A stretch of DNA of 64,000 bases. It comes from Candidatus Shikimatogenerans bostrichidophilus. GTDB lineage: Bacteria > Bacteroidota > Bacteroidia > Flavobacteriales > Blattabacteriaceae. Location: NCBI GenBank assembly GCA_029851345.1, contig CP099831.1, forward strand, positions 32,001-96,000, read 5' to 3'. The notes below the pieces were generated by a model, which saw only the letters and a program-made list of their open reading frames with translations, was not told the DNA's origin and did no database searches. Below, piece by piece: positions 1 to 9,160 of the stretch. Made by a program: the position numbers and the translations under genes. How positions within the stretch are numbered: position 1 is the first letter of the stretch; every line of letters starts with the position of its first letter.

Positions 1-242
1 AAGAGAGTAAAGTTAATATAAGTGGTATTAAAAATATTAAAAGATATATTAAGAGAAATAAAAATAATAAAGGAGGGATATTAATAAAACCAAATAAAAT
101 AAATATTTCAAATATAGCTATTTTAGATCCTAAATTAAATGTTCAAACTAGAATAGGATTTAAATTTATTAATGGTATAAAAAGACGTATTTGTAAAAAA
201 TCTAAAACGATTTTAATTAATAATATTAATGATAAAAAATAA
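1..242 (+). CDS. rplX: Ribosomal protein L24 (uL24), 3' part
   Basis: C-terminal part of large-subunit protein L24, an early assembly protein that binds the 5' domain of 23S rRNA. The gene starts before the window; the reading frame enters at base 3 and ends with TAA at 240-242. The visible residues follow the family pattern: a GGI turn, then ISNIAILDPK (family: I-S-N-x-x-L-x-D-P-K), then RIGFKF and a basic tail. It lies 3 bp before rplE, the usual spc-operon order. The identification is firm; the start cannot be seen. Confidence 0.93.
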   Translation, partial: ESKVNISGIKNIKRYIKRNKNNKGGILIKPNKINISNIAILDPKLNVQTRIGFKFINGIKRRICKKSKTILINNINDKK

Positions 243-245
243 TAA

Positions 246-827
246 ATGTATATACCAAGATTAAAAAAAAAATATAAAAATAAAATAATATATTTATTAC
301 AAAAAAAAAATAAATATAAAAATATTATGGAAGTACCTAAATTAATAAAAATAGTTATAAATATAGGAGTAGGTCTAGGAATAAAGAATAATATTAATAA
401 TATTTTGACAAATTTAGAATTAATAACAGGTCAAAAAGCAATATATAGATATTCTAAAAAGGATATTTCAGGGTTTAAATTAAGAAAAGGAATTCCAATT
501 GGATGTATGGTAACGCTTAGAAATAATATAATGTATGAATTCTTAGATAGATTAATATCAATAGCTTTACCTAGATCTAAAGATTTTAATGGGTTAAAAG
601 AAACTAGTTTTGATGGATATGGTAATTATAATTTAGGGATTAAAGAACATATAATTTTCCCTGAAATTAATTTTGATAAAGTAAATAAAATACATGGAAT
701 GAATATAACATTTGTAACTAATACTAATAAAAATATAGATTCTAAATTTTTATTAAAATATTTAGGATTACCTTTTAAAAATGATAATATATATGGCAAA
801 AGAATCAATAAAAGCAAGACAAATTAA
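246..827 (+). CDS. rplE: Ribosomal protein L5 (uL5)
   Basis: Large-subunit protein of the central protuberance that contacts 5S rRNA and the P-site tRNA. The frame gives 193 residues, slightly longer than the usual 180-185. Family features are present: an IVINIGVG motif near residue 35, the TGQKA segment near residue 62, and the family's terminal LGLPF near residue 173. A short extra tail after LGLPF runs into rpsN, overlapping it by 35 bp. Part of the spc cluster. Confidence 0.96.
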   Translation: MYIPRLKKKYKNKIIYLLQKKNKYKNIMEVPKLIKIVINIGVGLGIKNNINNILTNLELITGQKAIYRYSKKDISGFKLRKGIPIGCMVTLRNNIMYEFLDRLISIALPRSKDFNGLKETSFDGYGNYNLGIKEHIIFPEINFDKVNKIHGMNITFVTNTNKNIDSKFLLKYLGLPFKNDNIYGKRINKSKTN

Positions 828-1062
828 AAGAAAAAAATTATTTAAAAAATATTATAAAAAAAGAAATTTTTTAATAAAAAATAAAAAATATTTAGATTTA
901 CAAAAGATACCTAAAAATGCATCTAAAGTAAGAATAAGAAATTTATGTAAAATTACAGGTAGATCTAGGGGATACATTAGATTTTTTGGAATATCTAGAA
1001 TAGTATTTAGAGAATTATCTTCTAATGGGTTAATCCCAGGAATAAAAAAAGCAAGTTGGTAA
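793..1062 (+). CDS. rpsN: Ribosomal protein S14 (uS14)
   Basis: Small-subunit head protein. I chose ATG 793 instead of the in-frame ATG 781, because S14 of Bacteroidota starts MAKESxKAR and that sequence begins exactly here. The product is 89 residues, the normal length of the zinc-free long form. The C-terminal half carries the conserved GRSRGY motif and ends in KKASW as expected. The gene overlaps the end of rplE by 35 bp in another frame. Confidence 0.96.
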   Translation: MAKESIKARQIKRKKLFKKYYKKRNFLIKNKKYLDLQKIPKNASKVRIRNLCKITGRSRGYIRFFGISRIVFRELSSNGLIPGIKKASW

Positions 1063-1069
1063 TTAAATT

Positions 1070-1462
1070 ATGGATACAATAGGAAATTTTTTAACATTGA
1101 TAAGAAATGCATATAATGTAAAAAAAAAAAATGTTAAAGCAAATTATTCAAAAATAAATATTAATATAACAAAAGTTTTATATAATAATAATTATATAAA
1201 ATCTTATAAATTATATAGGATAAATAATAAAAAATATAATAAAATAAAGATATATTTAAAATATATTAATAATAAATCAGTTATAATAAATATAAAAAGA
1301 ATAAGTAAACCTAGTTTAAGAAAATATTTAAAATATAAAAATATAAAAAAAATATTAAATGGATATGGGATATCTATTATTTCTACTTCATTAGGAGTTA
1401 TGACAGGTTATGAAGCTGTTAAGAGAAAAATCGGTGGAGAAATTTTATGTACAATTTATTAA
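1070..1462 (+). CDS. rpsH: Ribosomal protein S8 (uS8)
   Basis: Small-subunit primary binding protein for the central domain of 16S rRNA. It is 130 residues, normal for S8. The N-terminal DTIGNFLTLIRNA segment and the C-terminal ISTSLGVMT...KRKIGGEIL signature are clear, including the STS and G-GG residues that contact RNA. Spacing to rpsN and rplF is 7 and 13 bp. In many bacteria S8 represses its own operon by binding mRNA; I see no site that shows this here. Confidence 0.96.
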   Translation: MDTIGNFLTLIRNAYNVKKKNVKANYSKININITKVLYNNNYIKSYKLYRINNKKYNKIKIYLKYINNKSVIINIKRISKPSLRKYLKYKNIKKILNGYGISIISTSLGVMTGYEAVKRKIGGEILCTIY

Positions 1463-1475
1463 AATAAAAAAGTAA

Positions 1476-2021
1476 ATGTCAAGAATTGGAAATAAATTTA
1501 TAATAATTCCTAAAAATATAAATATTAAAGTAAAATATAATAAGATATCTGTAAAAGGGAAATTAGGAAAATTAAAAATTAAAATTAATAAAAATATAAA
1601 GATTTTAATTAAAGAAAATAAAATAAATTTAATAAATAAAAATAACAAATATAAAGGATTACATGGGTTATATAGAATGTTAATATATAATATGATTTAT
1701 GGAGTTACAAAAGGATTTAAAAAACAATTAGAATTAATAGGAGTCGGATATAAAGCAGAAGTTTATAAAAAAGGTCGTATTTTAATATTAAATTTAGGAT
1801 ATTCACATAATATAATTTTTCATGTATGTAAAGAAATTAATATTACAATAGATTATATAAAAGGAGCTAATTATATTATAAATTTACATAGTATAGATAA
1901 TCAATTACTAGGGATAGTTGCTTCTAAAATAAGGTCTTTAAAGAAACCTGACCGATATAAAGGGAAAGGTATAAGATATAAAAATGAAAATATAATATTA
2001 AAACCTGGTAAAACAGTATAG
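1476..2021 (+). CDS. rplF: Ribosomal protein L6 (uL6)
   Basis: Large-subunit protein near the factor-binding stalk base. The 181-residue product shows the two tandem alpha/beta repeats of L6. The N terminus MSRIGNKFI is typical, the central VGYKAE motif lies near residue 90, and the C terminus has KPDRYKGKGIRY (family: P-E-P-Y-K-G-K-G-I-R-Y). It ends with TAG, a minority stop in this genome. Very lysine-rich, as expected from AT bias. Confidence 0.96.
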   Translation: MSRIGNKFIIIPKNINIKVKYNKISVKGKLGKLKIKINKNIKILIKENKINLINKNNKYKGLHGLYRMLIYNMIYGVTKGFKKQLELIGVGYKAEVYKKGRILILNLGYSHNIIFHVCKEINITIDYIKGANYIINLHSIDNQLLGIVASKIRSLKKPDRYKGKGIRYKNENIILKPGKTV

Positions 2022-2030
2022 AATATAAAA

Positions 2031-2339
2031 ATGAAAATAAAAAATAATAAAATTCTACATAGAATTTCAATATTTAAAAGTAATAAAGAAATTTATGTAC
2101 AAATTATTGATGATATAGAAAGAAAAACAATAACATCTTATTCTTCTTTAAAAATAGATAAATATAAAAATAAAAAAATAACTAAAATTGATAAATCAAA
2201 AATAGTAGGATTAGGTATAGCTAAGAAAATGAAAAAGCATAATATAAAAAAAGCATATTATGATAATAAAGGAGGAAAATATCATGGGAGAATAAAAGTC
2301 TTAATAGAAAATATAAGATCTGGTGGAATTAAAATATAA
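2031..2339 (+). CDS. rplR: Ribosomal protein L18 (uL18)
   Basis: 5S rRNA-binding protein of the central protuberance, acting with L5. At 102 residues it is a little shorter than the usual 115-120, with the N-terminal basic arm trimmed. Recognisable parts are RISIFKSNKEIYVQIIDD (family: R-L-x-V-F-R-S-N-x-H-I-Y-A-Q), VGLGIAKK and the final GGKYHGRIK motif with IRSGGIKI. It lies between rplF and rpsE as in most bacteria. Confidence 0.95.
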   Translation: MKIKNNKILHRISIFKSNKEIYVQIIDDIERKTITSYSSLKIDKYKNKKITKIDKSKIVGLGIAKKMKKHNIKKAYYDNKGGKYHGRIKVLIENIRSGGIKI

Positions 2340-2351
2340 TTTGTAATTAAA

Positions 2352-2864
2352 ATGATAATTAAAAAAAAAAAATTATTTTTTTCATTTAATAATTTAAGTA
2401 TTAAAGAAAAAGTAGTAAAGATAAAAAGAGTATGTAAAGTTACTAAAGGTAGGCGAGAATTTAGTTTTACCTCAATAGTAGTTAAAGGAGATAATAAAGG
2501 ATTAGTAGGATATGGGGTAGGAAAATCTAAAGAGATTTCTGATTCTATTTCAAAAGCATCAGTAAAAGCGAATAAAAATTTAATAATTGTTCCAATAAAA
2601 AATAAAACGATACCATTTGAATTTATGTTTAAATATTGTAGTACTAAAATCTATTTATATCCAGCCAGGGAAGGGACAGGCATAATAGCAGGTAGTTCTG
2701 CTAGAATTTTATTAGAATTATCTGGTATAAATAATATATATACTAAATTTATTGGATCATCGAATGTATGTAATTGTGTCAAAGCAACGTATTATGCTTT
2801 AAAATCTTTAAATGAGCAATATGAAATTATAAAAATAAATAGAAATAAATATGGGATTATATAA
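2352..2864 (+). CDS. rpsE: Ribosomal protein S5 (uS5)
   Basis: Small-subunit protein important for decoding accuracy and helicase activity at the mRNA entry. The product has 170 residues. The S5 double-stranded RNA-binding signature spans about residues 22-70 ([15 protein letters not shown], then [12 protein letters not shown]), and the C-terminal domain has the [15 protein letters not shown] segment. Its last 14 bp overlap the start of rplO. Normally rpmD (L30) sits between these two genes; here there is no room for it. Confidence 0.96.
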   Translation: MIIKKKKLFFSFNNLSIKEKVVKIKRVCKVTKGRREFSFTSIVVKGDNKGLVGYGVGKSKEISDSISKASVKANKNLIIVPIKNKTIPFEFMFKYCSTKIYLYPAREGTGIIAGSSARILLELSGINNIYTKFIGSSNVCNCVKATYYALKSLNEQYEIIKINRNKYGII

Positions 2865-3297
2865 ATTATATCCTAAAAAAGGATCTATTAAAAAAAAAAA
2901 GAGAATAGGTCGTGGAAATTCTGCAGGAGGTGGTAAAACTTGTGGTAGAGGACATAAAGGTCAAAAATCTAGATCAGGATATTCAAAAAAAAAAGGATTT
3001 GAAGGAGGTCAAACTCCATTATATAAAAGAATACCGAAATTTGGATTAAAAAAAAAATATAAAAAATATCAAATTTTTAATCTTAATGACATAGAAAATA
3101 TAGTATTAAAAAACAAAATAAAAATTATTAATAAACAAAATCTTATAAAAATAAAAAAAATAAAACAAAATAAAAAAATAAAAATTTTATCTAATGGTAC
3201 ATTAAATCATAAAATAATGATATATGCAAATAAGTTTAGTAAAAAAGCTTATAAAAAATTATTAAAAAATGGTAATAAATTAAAATTATTAAAATAA
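2851..3297 (+). CDS. rplO: Ribosomal protein L15 (uL15)
   Basis: Large-subunit protein that helps late 50S assembly. The start is fixed by the [11 protein letters not shown] segment, which matches the family's N-x-L-x-P-x-x-G-S, followed by the RIGRG and [14 protein letters not shown] glycine/arginine extension. The C-terminal half is much eroded into lysine and isoleucine but keeps the overall length (148 residues). It is followed after 8 bp by infA: secY, which normally comes next, is missing here. Confidence 0.94.
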   Translation: MGLYKLYPKKGSIKKKKRIGRGNSAGGGKTCGRGHKGQKSRSGYSKKKGFEGGQTPLYKRIPKFGLKKKYKKYQIFNLNDIENIVLKNKIKIINKQNLIKIKKIKQNKKIKILSNGTLNHKIMIYANKFSKKAYKKLLKNGNKLKLLK

Positions 3298-3305
3298 AAA
3301 AAAAT

Positions 3306-3518
3306 ATGGTAAAACAAAAAAATATATTAGTAAATGGTAAAGTAATAGAAGCTTTACCTAATGCAATGTTTAAAATAAAAATTAAAAGAGATTTTATAAT
3401 AATAGGACATATTTCTGGTAAAATTAGAAGAAATTTTATTAAAATATTACCTGGAGATAAAGTAAAAGTTGAACTTTCTCCTTATGATAAAAAAGGTAGA
3501 ATTAAATATAGATATTAA
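3306..3518 (+). CDS. infA: Translation initiation factor IF-1
   Basis: Small OB-fold factor that occupies the A site of the 30S subunit during initiation. It has 70 residues, the standard length. The family pattern V-x-E-A-L-P-N-x-x-F is seen as [14 protein letters not shown], followed by [28 protein letters not shown] in short conserved blocks and ending KGRIKYRY. It lies directly after rplO and before rpmJ, an order usually interrupted by secY upstream. Confidence 0.97.
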   Translation: MVKQKNILVNGKVIEALPNAMFKIKIKRDFIIIGHISGKIRRNFIKILPGDKVKVELSPYDKKGRIKYRY

Positions 3519-3531
3519 AAAATATTTTTTT

Positions 3532-3648
3532 ATGAAAACAGTAGTTTCGTTAAAAAAAAGAAATAAAAATTGTAAAATAGTTAAAAGAAAAGGGATTTTA
3601 AGGATAATTAATAAATTAAATCCTAGATTTAAATTAAAACAAGGATAA
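3532..3648 (+). CDS. rpmJ: Ribosomal protein L36 (bL36)
   Basis: A 38-residue protein of the large subunit, found by reading the short gap between infA and rpsM. It begins [10 protein letters not shown] and ends NPRFKLKQG, matching bL36 (family: M-K-V-R-x-S-V-K-K-R ... N-P-R-F-K-Q-R-Q-G). Of the usual zinc-binding residues only one cysteine (NCKIVKRKG) is evident, as in the zinc-poor form. Its position is canonical. Confidence 0.95.
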   Translation: MKTVVSLKKRNKNCKIVKRKGILRIINKLNPRFKLKQG

Positions 3649-3652
3649 TAAT

Positions 3653-4033
3653 ATGGCAATAATATCTGGAGTAAATTTACCAAATAATAAAAAAGGATTA
3701 ATATCTTTAACATATATTTATGGTATTGGTAAGAATACTGCTAAAAAAATCTTAGAAATTAATAATATAGATATTAATAAAAAGGTAAAAGATTGGAATC
3801 AAAAAGAATTACAAAAAATAATTAAATATATAACAAAAAATATTAAAATAGAAGGTGAATTAAGAACAGAAATCCAATATAATATAAAAAGATTAAAAGA
3901 TATAGGTTGTTATAGAGGTATAAGACATAGATTGGGGTTACCATTAAGAGGTCAAAGGACTAAAAATAATTCAAGAACTAGAAAAGGTAAAAGGAAAACA
4001 ATAGCTAATAAAAAAAAAGTAATTAAAAAATAA
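3653..4033 (+). CDS. rpsM: Ribosomal protein S13 (uS13)
   Basis: Small-subunit head protein that contacts the P-site tRNA and forms a bridge to L5. The product has 126 residues. The helix-hairpin region is seen as [12 protein letters not shown] and [14 protein letters not shown]. The C-terminal signature [19 protein letters not shown], then [11 protein letters not shown], is well conserved and carries the rRNA-binding arginines. First gene of the alpha-operon part of the cluster. Confidence 0.97.
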   Translation: MAIISGVNLPNNKKGLISLTYIYGIGKNTAKKILEINNIDINKKVKDWNQKELQKIIKYITKNIKIEGELRTEIQYNIKRLKDIGCYRGIRHRLGLPLRGQRTKNNSRTRKGKRKTIANKKKVIKK

Positions 4034-4038
4034 AGTTT

Positions 4039-4425
4039 ATGGTAAAAAAAAATAAAAAAAAAAAGAAAGTAAAAAGAAATATTAATTTTGGTGATATTTA
4101 TATACATTCGACATTTAACAATCTTATTATAAGTTTAACTGATAAAAGTGGTAATGTTTTAGCGTGGTCTTCTTCTGGTAAAATGAAATTTAGAGGGTCT
4201 AAGAAAAATACACCATATGCTGGTCAAAAAACTGCTCAAAATATCTCTGACCAATGTTTATTTTATGGTATAAAAAAAGTAGATGTAATAATAAAAGGGC
4301 CAGGGATAGGACGAGATTCAGCTATTAGAACAATAAGTAATAATGGCATAACTATTTTATCAATTAAAGATAAAACTCCTTTACCTCATAATGGATGTAG
4401 GCCCCCTAAAAAAAGAAGAATTTAA
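4039..4425 (+). CDS. rpsK: Ribosomal protein S11 (uS11)
   Basis: Platform protein of the small subunit lining the mRNA exit path. The product has 128 residues. It shows a lysine-rich N-terminal tail, then [14 protein letters not shown], the [20 protein letters not shown] block, the [15 protein letters not shown] motif and the C-terminal [13 protein letters not shown] that is almost invariant in S11. The less AT-rich stretches of the gene coincide with these conserved blocks. Confidence 0.97.
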   Translation: MVKKNKKKKKVKRNINFGDIYIHSTFNNLIISLTDKSGNVLAWSSSGKMKFRGSKKNTPYAGQKTAQNISDQCLFYGIKKVDVIIKGPGIGRDSAIRTISNNGITILSIKDKTPLPHNGCRPPKKRRI

Positions 4426-4459
4426 AATAAATTTAAAAAAAAAAAATAAATTATAATAA

Positions 4460-5071
4460 ATGGCAAGATATATTGGACCTAGAAATAAAATATCTAGAAA
4501 ATTTGGTATATATATTTATGGAAATAAAAAATATTTTCAACGTAAAAAATATCCACCTGGACAACATGGTTTATTAAGAAAAAGAATAGGAAAAAAATCT
4601 AATTATCATATACAATTATTAGAGAAACAAAAATTAAAATATATATATGGTATATTAGAAAAACAATTAAAAAAAATGTTAAAATTTATAAATAAGAAAA
4701 AAGGTATAAAAGGAGATTTATTATTACAAATGTGTGAACTTAGATTAGATAATGTTGTTTATAGAATAGGATATGCTAAATCTAGATCATTTGCAAGACA
4801 ATTAGTAAGTCATAAACATATTTTAGTTAATAATAAAGTAATTAATATACCATCATATAAAATTAATATTGGAGATACGATAAAAATAAAAGATAAAATT
4901 AAAAGTAATATAAATATAATAAATTCATTAAAAATAACTAAATCTAATATTAAAAGTTGGTTATTATTTAATAATACTGAATGTGAAGCTAAATGTATAA
5001 GATTACCTCTAAGAACTGATATAAATGAAAAAATAAATCCTCAATTAATTATAGAATTTTATTCAAAATAA
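4460..5071 (+). CDS. rpsD: Ribosomal protein S4 (uS4)
   Basis: Primary 16S rRNA-binding protein that nucleates 30S assembly and borders the mRNA entry channel. It has 203 residues. The N terminus MARYIGPRNKISRKFG and the KYPPGQHG motif are typical. An S4 RNA-binding domain covers about residues 93-155, with RLDNVVYRIGYAKSRSFARQLV and the I-L-V-N-x-x-x-V-N motif. It ends close to rpoA, with 4 bp between them, the usual alpha-operon order. Confidence 0.97.
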   Translation: MARYIGPRNKISRKFGIYIYGNKKYFQRKKYPPGQHGLLRKRIGKKSNYHIQLLEKQKLKYIYGILEKQLKKMLKFINKKKGIKGDLLLQMCELRLDNVVYRIGYAKSRSFARQLVSHKHILVNNKVINIPSYKINIGDTIKIKDKIKSNINIINSLKITKSNIKSWLLFNNTECEAKCIRLPLRTDINEKINPQLIIEFYSK

Positions 5072-5075
5072 GTTT

Positions 5076-5783
5076 ATGAACTTTAAAATTTTTGTATTAA
5101 AAAATACACTTAGATTAGGTATATTTAAAATATATCCTATTTATAGTGGATATGGGATAACTATTGGTAATTCTTTAAGAAGAATTTTATTATCATCATT
5201 ATATGGATATACTATTAGTTATTTTAGAATAAAAGGTGTCTTACATGAATATAGTACTATAAATGGTATAGTAGAAGATGTTACTTCCATAATTTTAAAT
5301 TTTAAACAAATAAGATTAAAATTAAAAAAAAAAATAAAAATTAACAGGGAAAAAATAAATATAAAAATAAAAAATAAAATAAATAAAATTTATGCAGGAG
5401 ATATAGATAAATTTTCTAAATATTTTGAAATTGTAAATAAAGAATTAGTAATATGTAATAAAGACGAATCAAAAAAAATTAGTATAGAATTTATAATTGA
5501 TAAAGGTAAAGGATATTTACCTGCAGACAAAAAGAAAAAATATAAAGATTTTATACCAATAGATTCAATTTATACACCTATAAAAAATGTATCATTTAAA
5601 GTAAAAAATTTTTATAAAAATAAAAATAAAAATAAATATAGTAAAGAAATTTTATATTTAAATATAAGAACAGATGGTACAATATCTCCTATTATCTCTC
5701 TTTTAAAATCATGTAGAATTTTAATTAAAATATACAAAAACTTTATAAATAAAAATAAATATTATAAAAATAAACATATTTAA
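5076..5783 (+). CDS. rpoA: RNA polymerase alpha subunit, N-terminal domain only
   Basis: The alpha subunit dimerises to start assembly of RNA polymerase. This product is 235 residues, against about 330 in free-living relatives. The N-terminal domain is complete: GYGITIGNSLRRILLSSLYG near residue 25, then KGVLHEYSTINGIVEDV, and the closing helix RTDGTISPI...LLKSCRILI. The linker and the C-terminal domain that binds UP elements and activators are absent; rplQ starts 11 bp after the stop, so no remnant is left. Basic assembly should persist without alpha-dependent activation (inference). Confidence 0.95.
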   Translation: MNFKIFVLKNTLRLGIFKIYPIYSGYGITIGNSLRRILLSSLYGYTISYFRIKGVLHEYSTINGIVEDVTSIILNFKQIRLKLKKKIKINREKINIKIKNKINKIYAGDIDKFSKYFEIVNKELVICNKDESKKISIEFIIDKGKGYLPADKKKKYKDFIPIDSIYTPIKNVSFKVKNFYKNKNKNKYSKEILYLNIRTDGTISPIISLLKSCRILIKIYKNFINKNKYYKNKHI

Positions 5784-5794
5784 TTATAATTAAG

Positions 5795-6169
5795 ATGAAA
5801 CATAATAAAAAAAATAATCATTTAAGTAGGAAATATTCTCATAGGAAAAGTATGTTATCTAATATGTCATGTTCTTTAATAATTTATAAATCTATATATA
5901 CAACATTATCTAAAGCTAAAGTTTTAAAAAAATATATAGAACCAATAATAAATAAATTAAAAAAAAATAATATCCATACAAAAAGAATAATTTTAAGGAA
6001 ATTAAAAAATAAAACAGTAATAAATATTTTATTTAAAGAGATTTTAAATAAAATTAAAAGAAGAAAAGGAGGATATATAAGAATATTGAAAGCTGGATAT
6101 AGAAAGGGAGATTCGTCGAAAATGTCTATTATACAATTTGTAGATTATTATAAATATGAAAACGTATAA
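5795..6169 (+). CDS. rplQ: Ribosomal protein L17 (bL17)
   Basis: Large-subunit protein near the exit tunnel. It has 124 residues. The N-terminal signature is seen as HLSRKYSHRKSMLSNMSCSL (family: L-x-R-x-x-x-H-R-x-x-M-L-x-N-x-x-x-S-L). The C-terminal block RRKGGYIRILKAGYRKGD is followed by a short tail resembling the family end (I-E-F-V). Its 3' end overlaps valS by 14 bp. Closes the alpha-operon cluster. Confidence 0.96.
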   Translation: MKHNKKNNHLSRKYSHRKSMLSNMSCSLIIYKSIYTTLSKAKVLKKYIEPIINKLKKNNIHTKRIILRKLKNKTVINILFKEILNKIKRRKGGYIRILKAGYRKGDSSKMSIIQFVDYYKYENV

Positions 6170-8756
6170 TTTTAATTTTATAGATAAATTTATTTATAAT
6201 AAATGGGAAAAGAATAAATATTTTTATTCAAACTATAATAAAGGTAAAAAATCATATTATTTATTATTACCACCTCCAAATATAACTGGTGATTTACATA
6301 TAGGACATCTTTTACCATTTACAATATTAGATATATACGCCAGAATTAAAAGAATGAAGGGCTATAATGTTTGTTGGATTCCTGGGACAGATCATGCATC
6401 TATTGCTACAGAGATAAAGATTATAAAGATATTAAAAAATAATGGTATAAATAATTTAAAAAAAAATAAATTAAAATTATTAATATTTAAATGGGCTAAA
6501 AAATATAACAAAATAATAATTGATCAATTAAAAAAAATGGGTTGTTCTTGTGATTGGACAAAATTTTTATTTACTATGGATAAAAATTATTATAATTTTG
6601 TAATTAAAATTTTTATAAAGTTATATAATAAAGGTTTAATCTATAAAAGAAATAAAATATTAAATTGGGATATAATTGCAAAAACAACTATTTCAGATGA
6701 AGAAGTTATTTATAAACATCGAACAAATTATTTATATTATATAAAATATTTTACTGAAGATAAAAAGAAATATTTACCGATTGCTACAACTAGACCTGAA
6801 ACTATTTTTGGAGATACAGCAGTATGTATAAATCCTACAGATAAAAGATATAAAAAAAAAATATTAAAATTAATAGTACCTATAGTAAATAGAATTATAC
6901 CAGTTATATATGATAAATCTGTTAATAAAAAAATAGGTACAGGGTGTTTAAAAATAACCCCAGCACATAGTAAAAAAGATTTTAAAATTTTTAAAAAAAA
7001 TAAAAATAAAATTAAAATAATTAATATTTTTAATGAAGATGGTACTTTAAATAAAGTAAGTAAGAATTATGAAGGTATGGATAGATTTAAAGTTCGAGAA
7101 AAAATTTATAAAAAATTAAAAAAATTAGGATATTTAATTAAAAAAAAAAAAGTAATAAATAAAATAGGTTATTCAGATCGTACGAATACTATAATAGAAA
7201 AAAAAATATCTTTAGAATGGTTTTTAAAAATAAAAAAATTTATAAAACCAACTTTAAAATTTATAAAAAAAATAAAAATATTTCCTAATAATAAATATAT
7301 AAATTTATTTTATAAATGGATAAAAAATTTAAAAGATTGGAATATATCAAGACGATTAATATGGGGACATAAAATACCTATTTATTATTATTATTACAAT
7401 GAGAAAAGGATAAGTATAGCTGCTAATTCTTTAACTGAAGCCATTAAAATTCTAAGACATAAATATCCTAGAAATAGGATAAATAAAAAAAAAATAAAAC
7501 AAGATACCCATGTATTAGACACATGGTTTTCATCGTGGATGTTACCTATAGCAGCTTTAAAAATATTTATTAAAAATAATAATTTTAAATATTATTTTCC
7601 TATAGATTTATTAGTAACAGGATATGATATATTGTTTTTTTGGGTATTAAGAATGATAATGTTTAGTACATTTTATATTAAACGTATCCCATTTAAAACG
7701 ATCTATTTTACTGGTATTGCTAGAGATAAAAATAAAATTAAATTATCTAAATCATTAGGAAATTATACTAATTTATATAAGTTATTAAAAAAATATGGAG
7801 CAGACGCATTAAGAGTAGGAATTTTAGTTAATAATCATAAAAGAGATTTTATATTCTCTGAGGATAAAAATTGTATAAAAGGTAGAAATTTTATTAATAA
7901 AATATGGAATTCATATAAATTAATATTAAAAATAAATAATATAAAAAAAAATAAAAAAAAAGAAAAAGGAGAATTATTAATAATAAAATGGTTTTATAAT
8001 ATATTAAATTATAATTTATATAAATTAAATATTTTATTAAAAAATTATAAAATAAATAAATCGTTAAATTTAATAAAAAAAATATTTAAAGATAAATTTT
8101 GTTCTATATATTTAGAATTTATTAAACCTAATAATAATACAATTAATAAATTAGTTAAAAAATTTACTTTAAATTATTATAAAATATTATTAAAAATATT
8201 ACATCCTTATATCCCATTTATAACTGAATATCTATGGTCTAGATTAAATAATACAAAAAAAGATATAGTAAATACATCTTGGCCTAAAATAAAGGGCTTT
8301 AATAAAGATATTATAAAAAAATTTAATAATACGTTAAATTTAATAAAAGAGTTAAAAAAAATAAAAGTAAAAAAAGAAAAAATAATTCTTTTTATTGATA
8401 AAAAAGATAGTAAAATAATTTTAAAAAAAATTTATATAAATTTATTATATAAATATTCATATATAAAAAGTATCAAAATAAAAAAACAAAATAAATATTG
8501 GTTTTTATTTTTAAATAAATATAATTTTTTTATTTTAAAAAAAGATATTTATTTAGATAAAAAAAATAATAGAAAAAAAATTTTAAAAAAAATTAAATTT
8601 TATAAAAAATATTTATTTAATATTAAGAAACAATTAAATAATAAAAAATTTTTATTAAATGCCCCAAAAGATATAATTGAATTAGAAAAAAAAAAAGTTA
8701 AAGATATAATAGAAAAAATTTTAAATTTAAAAAAAACTTTATTTAATTTAAATTAA
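6156..8756 (+). CDS. valS: Valyl-tRNA synthetase
   Basis: Class I enzyme charging tRNA-Val with valine. It has 866 residues, near the normal 870-950. The HIGH motif is in PPNITGDLHIGHLL (about residues 40-53); the CP1 editing domain follows with ATTRPETIFGDTAV and TPAHSKKDF; the KMSKS loop appears as KLSKS in IKLSKSLGN (about residue 527). The C terminus is a lysine-rich helical arm like the family's coiled coil. It follows rplQ and converges on rbfA with a 14-bp overlap. Confidence 0.96.
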   Translation: MKTYNFNFIDKFIYNKWEKNKYFYSNYNKGKKSYYLLLPPPNITGDLHIGHLLPFTILDIYARIKRMKGYNVCWIPGTDHASIATEIKIIKILKNNGINNLKKNKLKLLIFKWAKKYNKIIIDQLKKMGCSCDWTKFLFTMDKNYYNFVIKIFIKLYNKGLIYKRNKILNWDIIAKTTISDEEVIYKHRTNYLYYIKYFTEDKKKYLPIATTRPETIFGDTAVCINPTDKRYKKKILKLIVPIVNRIIPVIYDKSVNKKIGTGCLKITPAHSKKDFKIFKKNKNKIKIINIFNEDGTLNKVSKNYEGMDRFKVREKIYKKLKKLGYLIKKKKVINKIGYSDRTNTIIEKKISLEWFLKIKKFIKPTLKFIKKIKIFPNNKYINLFYKWIKNLKDWNISRRLIWGHKIPIYYYYYNEKRISIAANSLTEAIKILRHKYPRNRINKKKIKQDTHVLDTWFSSWMLPIAALKIFIKNNNFKYYFPIDLLVTGYDILFFWVLRMIMFSTFYIKRIPFKTIYFTGIARDKNKIKLSKSLGNYTNLYKLLKKYGADALRVGILVNNHKRDFIFSEDKNCIKGRNFINKIWNSYKLILKINNIKKNKKKEKGELLIIKWFYNILNYNLYKLNILLKNYKINKSLNLIKKIFKDKFCSIYLEFIKPNNNTINKLVKKFTLNYYKILLKILHPYIPFITEYLWSRLNNTKKDIVNTSWPKIKGFNKDIIKKFNNTLNLIKELKKIKVKKEKIILFIDKKDSKIILKKIYINLLYKYSYIKSIKIKKQNKYWFLFLNKYNFFILKKDIYLDKKNNRKKILKKIKFYKKYLFNIKKQLNNKKFLLNAPKDIIELEKKKVKDIIEKILNLKKTLFNLN

Positions 8757-9081
8757 ACTTATAAAAATTAATAAAATTTAATATTTTTTGATTAGATAAT
8801 AAAAAATAAATATTTGGTATTTTAAATTTATTTTTAAAAATAAAAGATAGTTTTTTTTTATAATATTTTTTATTTAAATTTAATTTATTTTTAATAATAT
8901 TATTATATATATTTGGGTATATACTTATATATATCTTTGAATAATTTAATATTTTATTAATATAAACATATAATACAGTGATTAAAATGTTTTTATATTT
9001 AGTTTTGCTTTCTAAAAGAAATAATTTATTAAAATAATTATTAATTAAATTAGAATATTTTTTTTGTTTAAAAGTTTTCAT
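8743..9081 (-). CDS. rbfA: Ribosome-binding factor A
   Basis: Probable RbfA, a KH-fold factor for maturation of the 5' end of 16S rRNA. Recognition rests on pattern: KTFKQKKYSNLINNYFNKLF resembles the family start (R-Q-x-K-I-x-x-L-I-Q-x-x-L-x-x-I-L), then ITVLYVYINKILNYSKIYISIYP (family: V-T-x-V-x-x-S-x-D-L-x-x-A-K-V-Y-x-S-I-F-P) and FKIPNIYFLL (family: R-x-x-P-E-L-x-F-x-x-D). I prefer the inner ATG 9081, which fits the family start; the frame can begin at 9105. Convergent with valS. Confidence 0.8.
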   Translation of the reverse strand: MKTFKQKKYSNLINNYFNKLFLLESKTKYKNILITVLYVYINKILNYSKIYISIYPNIYNNIIKNKLNLNKKYYKKKLSFIFKNKFKIPNIYFLLSNQKILNFINFYKFNLN

Positions 9082-9160
9082 AATTTTTATTTTATTTTGA
9101 ATCATCTTATTATTAATTTAATATTAAATAATAAAAAAATAATAAAAATATTAATTAAAA

